A stretch of DNA of 64,000 bases from Pseudomonas xionganensis. Lineage in GTDB: Bacteria > Pseudomonadota > Gammaproteobacteria > Pseudomonadales > Pseudomonadaceae. The translations under genes and the position numbers were made by a program. The notes under the pieces are model-generated. The model searched no databases. It saw nothing but the letters and a program-made list of their open reading frames with translations, and was not told where the DNA came from. This document shows positions 1 through 8,037 of this stretch, piece after piece (within the stretch, counting starts at the first letter, position 1; every line of letters starts with the position of its first letter). The stretch is taken from positions 1,008,455 through 1,072,454 of the forward strand of contig NZ_WKJZ01000001.1 in the NCBI RefSeq assembly GCF_009763245.1, given 5' to 3'.

Positions 1-519
1 CTTGCCCAGCTCGATGGCCAGGGCTTTGGCCGCGCCGATAATGCCGGCCTTGGAGGCGCTGTAGTTGACCTGGCCACGGTTGCCGATCAGCCCGGACACC
101 GAAGTGATGCAGACGATGCGCCCGGCCTTGCGGCGGCGGATCATGGGCATGGTCAGCGGATGCAGCACATTGTAGAAGCCGTCCAGATTGGTGCGTAGCA
201 CGCTGTCCCAGTCATCCTCGGACAGTGCCGGGAAGGCGCCGTCGCGGGTCAACCCTGCATTACAGACGACCCCATAATAGGCGCCATGTTGCTCCACATC
301 GGTCTCCAGCGCCGCGCGGCAGGCCACGCGGTCGGACACATCGAATTGCAGGATGCGCGCCTGTTGGCCCAGCTCAAGAATCTGCGCCTGCACCGCTTCG
401 GCTTCCTCGCGGCGGGCGCGGCAGTGCAGCACGATGTCATAGCCGCTCTTGGCCAGACGCAGGGCAATGGCGCGGCCGATACCACGGCTGGAACCGGTGA
501 CCAGAATGGTTTCGCTCAT
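1..519 (-). CDS. 3-oxoacyl-ACP reductase, FabG/ApeQ-like (partial, C-terminus outside window)
   Basis: Classical short-chain dehydrogenase that would reduce the beta-keto group of the growing polyene on its ACP using NADPH. The 173 visible codons run from the ATG at 519 to the window edge without a stop. They show the N-terminal VTGSSRGIGRA nucleotide-binding glycine motif, the NAG motif, a catalytic Ser in ITSVSG and the YSASK catalytic Tyr/Lys pair, so about 70 residues of a normal FabG are missing outside the window. The ATG overlaps the stop of the upstream dehydratase (ATGA), so the two are translationally coupled. Its place in an aryl polyene operon argues for ApeQ rather than the housekeeping FabG. 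Confidence 0.9.
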   Translation of the reverse strand, partial: MSETILVTGSSRGIGRAIALRLAKSGYDIVLHCRARREEAEAVQAQILELGQQARILQFDVSDRVACRAALETDVEQHGAYYGVVCNAGLTRDGAFPALSEDDWDSVLRTNLDGFYNVLHPLTMPMIRRRKAGRIVCITSVSGLIGNRGQVNYSASKAGIIGAAKALAIELGK

Positions 520-980
520 AAAGGCTGTTCCTGAAAGTCTTCCTGAAGATAGCTGGCCACCTGGGGTGGACGGAATACGTTGAGACGGGCCATGGCCTCG
601 ATGCCCGGGCCGCGCAGCTGGCACTCGAACACGCCCATGCCGTTGTCGTCCTGCAGCGAGCGGGTCGCATGAATATGCAGCTCGGCGCCCAAGGGGAAGC
701 GCTCGACATTGCACTCATATTTGCGCGTACCGAGGAGAAAGCCCAGCTCCACCGGCGCACCGGCCAGGCGTGCCTGGTAGCCGGCGTAGGCGGCGATGCT
801 CTGGGCCATCAGCTCGATGCCGACCCAGGCCGGCAGGCTGCCATCGGCCTGGCTAAACAGGCCGCCAGCGCGGACAGTGAGCTGGGTTTCGATATCCTCG
901 TCGCCGCAGCGCAGCAGCCGGTCGATCAGGATCATATCGGCGGCGTGGGGGATCAGCTCGGCGATCGGCCACTGGCTCAT
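516..980 (-). CDS. apeP: hotdog-fold 3-hydroxyacyl-ACP dehydratase, ApeP-like
   Basis: A 154-residue single hotdog domain, the usual size for the ApeP family. An N-terminal H-A-A-D-M-I-L-I-D segment and the GIELMAQSIAAYAG helix match the hot dog helix of beta-hydroxyacyl-ACP dehydratases. It should remove water from the 3-hydroxyacyl-ACP after ketoreduction to add a trans double bond to the polyene. In the characterised Xenorhabdus pathway ApeP works as a heterodimer with ApeI, and an ApeI-like domain is present here as a fusion (11329-12996). Start and stop both overlap their neighbours as ATGA, which supports the ATG at 980. The assignment rests on family and context. Confidence 0.85.
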   Translation of the reverse strand: MSQWPIAELIPHAADMILIDRLLRCGDEDIETQLTVRAGGLFSQADGSLPAWVGIELMAQSIAAYAGYQARLAGAPVELGFLLGTRKYECNVERFPLGAELHIHATRSLQDDNGMGVFECQLRGPGIEAMARLNVFRPPQVASYLQEDFQEQPL

Positions 981-2176
981 GGCGCGTCCCCCAGCAGCAG
1001 GCTGATATTGTTGCCGCCAAAGGCAAAGGAGTTGCTCATCAGACGGCGCGGGTGCTTAGTGCTCAGTTGCGTGCCGGTATTGACCAGATTCAGTGTCGGC
1101 AAAGCCGGGTCGGCCTGACCATCCCACAGGTGTGGCGGTAGGCAATGCTCCGGGTTGTATGGGCTCAGGGTCAGCCAGCAGAAGGCCGCTTCCAGGGCAC
1201 CGGCCGCGCCCAGGGTGTGGCCGACCATGGCCTTGCTGGAGGAGCAGGGCACCCCGTTGGGGAATATGGCCTGCACGGCATGGCTTTCCATGGCGTCGTT
1301 ATGCAGGGTGGCGGTGCCATGCAGGTTCAGGTAATCGACCTGCTCGGCGCTGATCCCGGCCGCAGTCAGGGCTTTTTCCATGGCCGCCTGGGCACCAAGG
1401 CCATCGGGCTGCGGCGCGGAGATATGGTGGGCGTCGCAGCTGGCGCCGCCGCCCAGCAGGCTGATCGGCTCGCTGCCGGGCAGCGCTTCCTTGCTCATCA
1501 GAAACAGCGCCGCGCCTTCACCGATATTGATGCCCTGGCGGTTGGCCGAGAAGGGCTGGCAAGGTTCGGCCGAAACGGCCTCCAGGGCGGAAAACCCATT
1601 GAGGGTCAGGCGGCACAGGCTGTCCACGCCGCCACAGAGTACCGCATCGCAAAGCCCCAGATTGATCAGGCGCTGGGCACTAAGCAGGGCCCGCGCCCCG
1701 GATGTGCAGGCGGTGGAGATCACGTAGCTGGGGCCGCCCAATCCCAGCCAGTCGCTGAGAAAGGCGGCCGGCGCCGTCAGCTCCTGCTGGGCATAGTCAT
1801 AGCTGGCCGGCAGCTCGCCGTGCTGCTGGTGCTGGGCAATGCCCTGGCTGGCTTCTTCGATGCCCGAGGTGCTGGTGCCGAGAATCACGCCGATGCGCCC
1901 GGCACCGAACTGGGCGATGGCGGCGCGGATCTCGCTTTCGATTTCCAGGGCAGCGGCCAGCAGCAGCTGGTTATTGCGGCTGGCTGGATGGCCGGGCAAG
2001 GCGGGCAGCGCGGGCAGTTCGCCCGGCACGGCGCCCACCGTCAGCGCCCGCTCGGCCACCCAGCCGCCTTGCGCGCGCATGCCGCTGGCATCGCCGGCAA
2101 ACAGCGCCTTGGCCACGGCGGCCTTGCCTTGGCCGAGGGCGCAGTTGAGGCCCAGGGCATTGAGATAAACCGCCAT
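977..2176 (-). CDS. apeO: beta-ketoacyl-ACP synthase of the aryl polyene type (ApeO-like)
   Basis: Thiolase-fold ketosynthase of 399 residues that condenses malonyl-ACP with the growing aryl polyene chain. The complete catalytic triad is visible: Cys157 in STACTSGA, His286 in LHGTAT and His320 in VGHTLGAAG. The C-terminal SNSFAFGGNN motif of FabF-like enzymes is also present. The first ATG (2176) shares one base with the stop of the lipoprotein gene (TGATG). In the described type II system the active ketosynthase ApeO pairs with the chain-length factor ApeC, and an ApeC-like gene begins this operon at 15550. A second ketosynthase (ApeR), if present, would lie left of the window. Confidence 0.88.
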   Translation of the reverse strand: MAVYLNALGLNCALGQGKAAVAKALFAGDASGMRAQGGWVAERALTVGAVPGELPALPALPGHPASRNNQLLLAAALEIESEIRAAIAQFGAGRIGVILGTSTSGIEEASQGIAQHQQHGELPASYDYAQQELTAPAAFLSDWLGLGGPSYVISTACTSGARALLSAQRLINLGLCDAVLCGGVDSLCRLTLNGFSALEAVSAEPCQPFSANRQGINIGEGAALFLMSKEALPGSEPISLLGGGASCDAHHISAPQPDGLGAQAAMEKALTAAGISAEQVDYLNLHGTATLHNDAMESHAVQAIFPNGVPCSSSKAMVGHTLGAAGALEAAFCWLTLSPYNPEHCLPPHLWDGQADPALPTLNLVNTGTQLSTKHPRRLMSNSFAFGGNNISLLLGDAP

Positions 2177-2694
2177 CAGGGTGCCTTGTCGTCAGGTAGC
2201 GGGCTGATCCGGTAGGTCGGGCCGGCCGCGCTGTACAGGGTGAATTCCAGGGGCGCAAGGTAACCGATTCGCCAGCCCGGGTTAAGCCAGCGCTGCCCGG
2301 CGGCCAGCGCGCGCCACTGCTCGGTCGGATAGTGCGCGGGCAGGGCCGCTGCCGGGGTCAGGGCAAACAGCAGGGCGCTGAACAGCTCTCGGGCCTCGGC
2401 ATTGGGCGGCAGCAGGCCATCGTTATGCCAGTGCCCATCACGCAGCGACTGGCGCGCCAGGGGCACGCCCAGGGGGTCGAACAGCGACGCGCGCAGCCCG
2501 TGCTGCTCGGCCTGCAGCACCAGCCAGGCGTCTTGCCGTGTACCGGCCTGTTCGCGCTGCACCTGCAGGGCCAGGGGCAGTGGTGCGGTCAGTGTCGGCA
2601 GCTGGGCCGGCAGCGGTGTGCGCGCGGCGCAGGCGCTCAGCAGCAGGCAGAGCCCGGCCAGCAGCAGGCGCGTCACCTTCAGGTTGCCGCGCAT
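2176..2694 (-). CDS. DUF3261-type lipoprotein of the aryl polyene cluster (ApeN-like)
   Basis: A 172-residue exported lipoprotein. The N-terminus has a basic stretch, a Leu-rich hydrophobic core and a lipobox LLSAC with the lipidated Cys at residue 22. The rest is a beta-rich domain without catalytic motifs. Proteins of this family sit beside the MMPL exporter and LolA-like carrier in aryl polyene clusters and are presumed to help move the lipid-linked pigment to the outer membrane. The ATG at 2694 overlaps the flavoprotein gene by 16 bases. A GTG at 2676, two bases after that gene's stop, gives an equally good signal peptide and cannot be excluded. Confidence 0.75.
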   Translation of the reverse strand: MRGNLKVTRLLLAGLCLLLSACAARTPLPAQLPTLTAPLPLALQVQREQAGTRQDAWLVLQAEQHGLRASLFDPLGVPLARQSLRDGHWHNDGLLPPNAEARELFSALLFALTPAAALPAHYPTEQWRALAAGQRWLNPGWRIGYLAPLEFTLYSAAGPTYRISPLPDDKAP

Positions 2695-3923
2695 AGCTCG
2701 GCCAACACCCGCAGGCGGCGGCGCGGCTCGGCCACATAGGGGTTTTTCTCGTCCCAGGCGTAGCCGGCGAGGATCGAGCTGATCATGCGGCGGATTTCCG
2801 GCTGGGCCTTCTCGAAATAGATCACGTCCTGGAAGCTGCCGTCGTACCAGCCTTCGACATACACGCGGAAGGTGTCGACGCCGCGCTTGAGGGGGATGGC
2901 GAATTCCTGCTCCCAGTCCACCGTCTCGCCACTGAGCTGGCGGTGCAGAACGCCAGCCGCCATGCTCGCCGAGCGCATGGCGATGGTCACCCCGGAGCTG
3001 AACACCGGGTCGAGGAACTCGGCGGCGTTGCCCAGCAGGGCGAAGCCCGGGCCGTGCAGGGTTTTGACGTTGGCCGAGTAGCCGCCGATGCGCCGCGCTG
3101 GGGTGTCCCAGACGGCGTTCTTCAATACCTTGTGCAGTGACGGGGTTTCCTCGACGAACTGCTTGAGGCAGGCGTCCAGATCCTCCGGGCGACCTTCGTA
3201 ACGGCTGGCATCGGCCACAACGCCCAGCGAACAGCGACCGTTGCTGAAGGGAATGGTCCAGAACCACACATCCCTCAGTGTTGGATGGGTGGTGATCAGG
3301 ATCTTCTCGCGGTCGAAATCTGTGCCTTCGCTGCGGTCTTCGACGTGGGTAAACACCGCCTGGCGCACCGGGAAGCTCGATGGTGTATCCAGATCGAGCA
3401 GGCGCGGCAGCACCCGGCCATAGCCGCTGCCGTCAAGGACGAAGGCGCATTCCACCTGATACTCGTGACCATCGGCCAGACGCCGTACCGACAGGCGCGG
3501 GCAGTCGCCGCTGAAGTCCACGGCGAAGATTTCCTCTTCATAGCGGATCTCTACGCCCTGCAACTCGGCCTGGTCGGCCAGCAGCTTGTCGAAGTCGGCG
3601 CGCAGCACCTGGTAGGTCGAGCCCTGGCCCTTGGTGAAGGTGTCGCGGAAATCGAATTCGGTATAACGCTCGCCCCAGCCGAAGGCCGCGCCATGCTTGG
3701 TCTGGAAACCCGCCGCGCGCACCGCATCGAGCATCCCGGCTTCCTCGACGAAGTCCAGGCAGTGCGACAGCAGGCTCTCGCCGATCGAGAAGCGCGGGAA
3801 GCGCTGGCGCTCCAGCACCAGCACATCGTGGCCGTTACGCTTGAGCAGCGCCCCGGCAATCGCCCCGGATGGGCCAGCACCTATGACTACGACTTGGCGT
3901 TGTTCGATTTCAAGAGACTTCAT
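2679..3923 (-). CDS. FAD-dependent oxidoreductase with flavin halogenase motifs
   Basis: Flavoprotein of 414 residues in the tryptophan-halogenase/geranylgeranyl-reductase-like superfamily. The FAD motif VVVIGAGPSGA is near residue 11. It is followed by FSIGESLL (about 45-52), a Lys at 76 in FQTKHGAAFGWG where flavin-dependent halogenases carry the active-site Lys, and WFWTIP at 220-225, which fits the halogenase WxWxIP signature. Similar genes occur in aryl polyene and xanthomonadin clusters, and xanthomonadins are brominated. It may therefore halogenate the aryl head, but a desaturase or oxygenase role is possible because no enzyme of this exact subgroup is known to me with certainty. It lies 14 bases after the exporter gene. 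Confidence 0.75.
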   Translation of the reverse strand: MKSLEIEQRQVVVIGAGPSGAIAGALLKRNGHDVLVLERQRFPRFSIGESLLSHCLDFVEEAGMLDAVRAAGFQTKHGAAFGWGERYTEFDFRDTFTKGQGSTYQVLRADFDKLLADQAELQGVEIRYEEEIFAVDFSGDCPRLSVRRLADGHEYQVECAFVLDGSGYGRVLPRLLDLDTPSSFPVRQAVFTHVEDRSEGTDFDREKILITTHPTLRDVWFWTIPFSNGRCSLGVVADASRYEGRPEDLDACLKQFVEETPSLHKVLKNAVWDTPARRIGGYSANVKTLHGPGFALLGNAAEFLDPVFSSGVTIAMRSASMAAGVLHRQLSGETVDWEQEFAIPLKRGVDTFRVYVEGWYDGSFQDVIYFEKAQPEIRRMISSILAGYAWDEKNPYVAEPRRRLRVLAELCAAT

Positions 3924-3937
3924 GGCAGCGTTTTGCC

Positions 3938-6337
3938 TCAGGGATGGTCATATGGGCGCCGGTCGGGGCCGGCATCAGGTTGTATTGACGCAGGCGGCTG
4001 GCCGTCCGTTGGAGCGGTAGCCCAGGGCGCCAGGAGAAAACAGAACAGCAGGCCCAGGCTGATCGCCAGGCCGAAGTTGGCAATCGCCGGGGTGTCGCTG
4101 ATCAGCAGCAGGCCGAACGACAGCCAGCTGGTCAGGGCCGAGAGCAGGGTGCCGAGCAGGCTGACCGCCGGGCCGCCGATATTTTCACGCATCAGGATGG
4201 CGTAATCGACACCGATGGCGGTGATCAACAGCAGGCCGAACAGGCTGAACAGGGTCAACGGCTGGCCCAGCCAACCCAGGCAGGCCAGCGCTGCCAGCGC
4301 CGCCAACAGCGGCAGGCAGACCACCCGCAATGCGCCGCCGAGACCGAAGGGCAGGCACAGCAGCAACAGAATTGCCACGCTGGAGATCAGCTTCAGCTGT
4401 GCGGCGCTAAGCTGGGTGGCGCTGAATAGTGCATTGAGTTCGCTGATCCGATCGACCAGCTGCACCCCCGGCAGGTCGGCTGTAAGCCTGGCCAGCGCGC
4501 TGCTGTCACCGAGCCCCTGCAGACTGACCAGCCCGGCGACGCCCTCGGCCCCGTCTTTGCTATAAGCGCCCAGCCATAACGGCCGCCAGGCCTCGCCCAG
4601 GGGGCTGGCCAGGGCTTGCTCCAGGCTCGCCTGGTTGTTCTGTTGCAGTTCCAGCAGTTCGTTATGCAGCGCAGCCGGCGGGATGCCCAGGTCGAGCAGG
4701 GGCTGCCAGTGCTGCGGCAGTTCACTCAGTGCGGCACGCAATTCCTGCAATTGGCTGTCGGGGGCGACCAGCTGGCTGAGGGTGCGGTAGTCACGCAGCT
4801 GACCGTTCTGCACCGCCTGATCCAGGCGCTGACTCAATGCGACCTGACGTTCCAGCAGCTGCTGTGGGTTCGCGGCGCTCACCAGAAAGAACTGGCTGGT
4901 GGGCTGCTGGCCGGTCAGCTCGGCGATGCGCTGGGCCTCGGCCAGCAGCTCTGGTTCCTGGCCCAGCCACTGGCGCAGATCATTCTGCGTATGCAGCTGC
5001 CATAGCCCGCCGGCACAGAACAGCAGCAACAGCGCCAGCAGCGGCGCGCTGCAGGTCTTGGCCAGCAGACGTGCCCGCCCATTGAGCAGAGCTTGGCTAA
5101 GGCTTAGCAGGCTGAGCGATGGGCTAAGGCGCAAGCCACGCAGCCAGGCGGGCAGCAGGCAGACCGAGCACAGATAAGCGGCGATCAGTCCGGCGGCGGA
5201 GAACAGCGCGACCTGGGTCAGCGCCGGAAAGGGGGTAAAGGCCAGCGCCAGGTAGCCGATCAGGTTGGTCCCCAGGCTCAGGCTCAGACCCGGTAAGGTG
5301 GCGCGCAATGCGCCCCAGCTGCTCCAGCCGTCTGCGCCTGCGGCGTTGCTCCAGCTTTTACTCAAATAGTGCTGCGGATAGTCGGCGGCGACCCCGATCA
5401 GGCTGGCCCCCAGCACCAGGGTCAGGGCGTTGATCTGGCCGAATACCAGCACGCAAGCGGTGCAGCCAGCGAGCAGGGCCATACCGATGGGCAGCAGGCT
5501 GACCAGCACCCGCACGCGGCGGAAGGCCAGCAGCAACAGCAGCAGCGTACCGAGGGTGGCGCCGCCGCCAATCAGGCTGATCTCGCGGGTGGCTTTGGCC
5601 TGGCCAGCGGCGGCATACAACACGCCACCAGCTGCCAGCAGTTGGCCGCCGGCTGTTTCGATCTGTGCACGGGTAGCGGCGACCTGTGCGGCAATCAACG
5701 GCGGTTCCTGCATATCGAAGGCGCTACCCCGGGCGCTGGCGCGCAGCATGGCCCAGGTCATGCCCTGGTCTTCCAGCAATAGTGCGCCACTGCGCAGGTC
5801 GGCCTGGATGCGGCTGCCGGGATTCAGCGACTGCTGCGCGCGTGCGCCCAGGCCCAGCCAGTCCTGTTCGATGGGCAACAGGCTAAAGCCGGCGAAGGTG
5901 TCGAACAGCTGGGCGGCGCGTTGTTCGATCAACTGCTGCGGCTGCTCCAGCAACAGCTGGCGATCGGCCGCCGGCAACAGGGCCAGGCGGTTGCTGCGCA
6001 GATAGTCACGTAGCGCTGCGAGGTCGCTGTCGACACTCCATTGAACCTGGGCAAAGCGCCCACTGCCGCGCCACTGCTCGCCAACCTGCTGCACCAGGGC
6101 AATCGCCCGGTCGCGCTGCGGGTGGCCGATCAATAGCAGCAGATCGCGATTGAGCGGCTCCTGCATACGCTGTTCGGCCTGCTGCACCAGTTCATCACCG
6201 CTGCCTTCGGGCAATAGCGCGAGCATATCCGCCGCCACGGGCGGGCCGTCCCGCCACTGCCAGGCGGCGAGGATCAGCAGGGCAGCGAGCAGCAGCAGAA
6301 AGCCGCGCGGCAGCCAGCGTTCACTGGGCAAAGTCAC
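3938..6337 (-). CDS. MMPL/RND-family exporter of the aryl polyene cluster (ApeM-like)
   Basis: A 799-residue inner-membrane protein with the duplicated RND layout. A first transmembrane helix lies at about 13-28, followed by a periplasmic domain. A bundle of five or six helices from about 250 to 410 is followed by a second periplasmic domain and a C-terminal bundle from about 640 to 785. It resembles the MMPL exporters of hydrophobic lipids and is expected to move the finished lipid-linked aryl polyene out of the inner membrane, with the adjacent LolA-like carrier and lipoprotein. The start is GTG at 6337, preceded by AGGAG and overlapping the LolA-like gene by 17 bases. Confidence 0.85.
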   Translation of the reverse strand: MTLPSERWLPRGFLLLLAALLILAAWQWRDGPPVAADMLALLPEGSGDELVQQAEQRMQEPLNRDLLLLIGHPQRDRAIALVQQVGEQWRGSGRFAQVQWSVDSDLAALRDYLRSNRLALLPAADRQLLLEQPQQLIEQRAAQLFDTFAGFSLLPIEQDWLGLGARAQQSLNPGSRIQADLRSGALLLEDQGMTWAMLRASARGSAFDMQEPPLIAAQVAATRAQIETAGGQLLAAGGVLYAAAGQAKATREISLIGGGATLGTLLLLLLAFRRVRVLVSLLPIGMALLAGCTACVLVFGQINALTLVLGASLIGVAADYPQHYLSKSWSNAAGADGWSSWGALRATLPGLSLSLGTNLIGYLALAFTPFPALTQVALFSAAGLIAAYLCSVCLLPAWLRGLRLSPSLSLLSLSQALLNGRARLLAKTCSAPLLALLLLFCAGGLWQLHTQNDLRQWLGQEPELLAEAQRIAELTGQQPTSQFFLVSAANPQQLLERQVALSQRLDQAVQNGQLRDYRTLSQLVAPDSQLQELRAALSELPQHWQPLLDLGIPPAALHNELLELQQNNQASLEQALASPLGEAWRPLWLGAYSKDGAEGVAGLVSLQGLGDSSALARLTADLPGVQLVDRISELNALFSATQLSAAQLKLISSVAILLLLCLPFGLGGALRVVCLPLLAALAALACLGWLGQPLTLFSLFGLLLITAIGVDYAILMRENIGGPAVSLLGTLLSALTSWLSFGLLLISDTPAIANFGLAISLGLLFCFLLAPWATAPTDGQPPASIQPDAGPDRRPYDHP

Positions 6338-7004
6338 GTTGCTCCTGCTCAGTCAGTGCGTCGCCGGCCTGGCTTTCGGGCAGGCGCAGCACGCTGCGGT
6401 CGCCCTGGGTTTCATGCAGCTCAATGCGCTGTACCAGGGCGCCGCCATCGATCTGGATGCGGCTGAAAATCTGCTTAAGTAGCTGCGAGCGGGGTGTGAG
6501 GTGCAGTTGCCAGGCCTCGGCCGTGCCGCTCAGTTGCAGCAGGAAGTCTTTGGCCAGGCCGCTGTGGTCGCCCTTAAGCACTGCGAGAAACAGTCGGCTC
6601 TGCTGGGCCGCGACGTCCTGGCCAGGCTGTTGCTGCCAGCCGCTGGGCGTGCGCTTGGCGATGCCCTGGCCGTCGATGCGGTAATCCTGCTGGAGCGGGC
6701 TTTGCAGCTGCCAGAGCAGGCCGAGGTCGCGGCTCAACACGAACTGGCCGCGACTGGTCAGCGGCTGCGGCAGGGCGCGCAGGTGCTTTTCCTGGATCAG
6801 CGGGCCGCGTACCACGGCGGGTTTGGCCAGCTGGGCGCTGAGTTGGTCTAAATCGAAGGCATGGGCATGGGTGGTTAAGAACAGCAGGCTTAGCGTTAGA
6901 CCTATTGTCGCGGTGAGTTTGCGTTTGGGTTGCGCCCCCTCGGGCGCGTCACTTTTTCTTGCTTGCCCAAGAAAAAGTAACCAAAAAGAAGGGCACCCCG
7001 ACAT
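6321..7004 (-). CDS. LolA-like outer-membrane carrier (ApeL-like); start codon uncertain
   Basis: Periplasmic carrier related to LolA, expected to shuttle the lipid-like product or a lipoprotein between exporter and outer membrane. The mature part (about 180 residues from FDLDQLSAQL) is normal for the family and is preceded by a clear signal peptide ending in THAHA. No ATG, GTG or TTG exists in frame between the signal peptide and a 525-bp inverted repeat that begins just upstream. The nearest in-frame start is an ATG at 7004 inside that repeat, which adds about 25 unrelated residues. The original start seems to have been lost or moved by the repeat. Translation from 7004, a rare start codon, or a broken gene are all possible. 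Confidence 0.65.
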   Translation of the reverse strand: MSGCPSFWLLFLGQARKSDAPEGAQPKRKLTATIGLTLSLLFLTTHAHAFDLDQLSAQLAKPAVVRGPLIQEKHLRALPQPLTSRGQFVLSRDLGLLWQLQSPLQQDYRIDGQGIAKRTPSGWQQQPGQDVAAQQSRLFLAVLKGDHSGLAKDFLLQLSGTAEAWQLHLTPRSQLLKQIFSRIQIDGGALVQRIELHETQGDRSVLRLPESQAGDALTEQEQRDFAQ

Positions 7005-7475
7005 CCGGGTCTCGCTGCGCGAGACTTCCCTCGCTCCATCACCACTCCAGGGGCCGGCGTACAAGGGCCGTCCCTGGCCCTTTACGCCTTTCGCCGCATC
7101 CATGCGGCTCATCCCCTTGCGTGGTGATTGCGCTCGGCCTTCTGACGGGGGCTTTCCCCGCTCCAACATCGCCGCTAGGCCGGAGTTGGTGCAGTTGCTT
7201 TTGATTTCTCTTTTTTCGAGCCAGCGCATAACTAAAGCTTGAAAGATGCCAGTAGGGCCAGGATCCGGGGCCCCCTCAGGAGGCCGAGTGGAATCCCTGT
7301 GTAAGGGGTTGAGCGGCATGGATGCTGCGAGAGCTGCGATGGGCCAGGGATGGCCCTTCGCAGCGTGCCCCTGGAGCAGGGATGGTGCGAGGGAACCCTG
7401 GCGCAGCCAGGGCCGTATGCGGGGTGTGCTTTCTCTTTGGTTACTTTCTCTTTGCACAAGCAAAGAGAAAGTAAC
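6951..7475. repeat. 525-bp imperfect inverted-repeat element with terminal hairpins
   Basis: The left arm (about 6951-7190) and right arm (about 7245-7475) are diverged reverse complements of each other around an AT-richer centre. Each outer end is itself a hairpin. The left one pairs 6951-6961 with 6968-6978, and the right one pairs 7440-7454 with 7461-7475 as a perfect 15-bp stem with a 6-base loop. The translations of the two arms are low-complexity and not protein-like. A third, partial copy in the orientation of the right arm lies at 41201-41260. This fills the 518-base gap between the thioesterase and the LolA-like gene. It looks like a non-coding mobile or repeated element of unknown type. 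Confidence 0.75.
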
Positions 7476-7522
7476 TCGTCCGACAGGACGAAACCTGTTT
7501 CCTAACGCCGCTCCAAAAGTGT

Positions 7523-7948
7523 TCACGCCAGCACCTTTTCAACGGCGTCGATCAGCACCTTGGGCGACGCAAACTGCATCTCGCGGGTGGCGATTTCCAC
7601 CGCCACCTGCACGCTGCTGCCACGGGTCATGCGCTCACCGCTTTCGGCGTCCATGATCAGGTAGTTGATCTTCAGACGGTTTTCCCACTCCACCAGATCG
7701 GCGCGCACGCGGATGCGCTGGCCGAACTGGGCGCCACGGATATAGCGCACCTGCAGGTCGATCACCGGCCAGGCGTAGCCGGCGTCGCGCATCTGCCGGT
7801 AGTTGTGGCCAAGCTTGTCGAGCAGGGCGCAGCGCGCTTGTTCGAAGTATTTGACGTAGTGGCCATGCCAGACCACTTCCATCATGTCGACGTCGAAGAA
7901 GGGCACCTGCAACTCGATCTCGGCTTGTAATACGCCTTTGCTACGCAT
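7523..7948 (-). CDS. apeK: acyl-CoA/ACP thioesterase, 4-hydroxybenzoyl-CoA thioesterase family (ApeK-like)
   Basis: A 141-residue hotdog thioesterase. The motif F-F-D-V-D-M-M-E-V-V-W-H-G-H-Y followed by YFEQAR is the active-site region of the YbgC/4-HBA-CoA thioesterase family, with the first Asp as the likely catalytic base. In aryl polyene clusters ApeK is thought to release or proofread acyl intermediates from ACP. The ATG at 7948 is chosen because AAGGAG precedes it at a normal distance. Longer reading upstream would run through a REP pair and the ammonia-lyase 3' end. Downstream the inverted-repeat element separates it from the rest of the operon. Confidence 0.82.
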   Translation of the reverse strand: MRSKGVLQAEIELQVPFFDVDMMEVVWHGHYVKYFEQARCALLDKLGHNYRQMRDAGYAWPVIDLQVRYIRGAQFGQRIRVRADLVEWENRLKINYLIMDAESGERMTRGSSVQVAVEIATREMQFASPKVLIDAVEKVLA

Positions 7949-7967
7949 GGGCGGCTCCTTGGCGGGT

Positions 7968-8028
7968 GGTGCGCACGGCGCACCCTGCGCGGTGTGCGGT
8001 GCTGGTCGTAGGGTGCGCCGCGCGCACC
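7968..8028. repeat. REP pair (GTAG-type palindromes)
   Basis: Two inversely oriented short palindromes lie between the ammonia-lyase stop and the thioesterase start: 7968-7986 and 8008-8028, the second starting with GTAGGGTGCGCC. Both units are present with identical sequence at 35392-35450 but in the opposite arrangement. The 5' GTAG followed by a stem-loop is typical of REP elements mobilised by RAYT transposases. Confidence 0.75.
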
Positions 8029-8037
8029 AGAGCCGGC

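Noticed and set aside
6955..7500. Short open frames in the inverted-repeat region that resemble each other
   Set aside because: They are translations of the two arms of the same non-coding repeat, so the similarity reflects DNA, not protein.
7968..8028. Possible CRISPR-like repeats among the short palindromes
   Set aside because: Units are paired and inverted with no regular spacers; they are REP elements.
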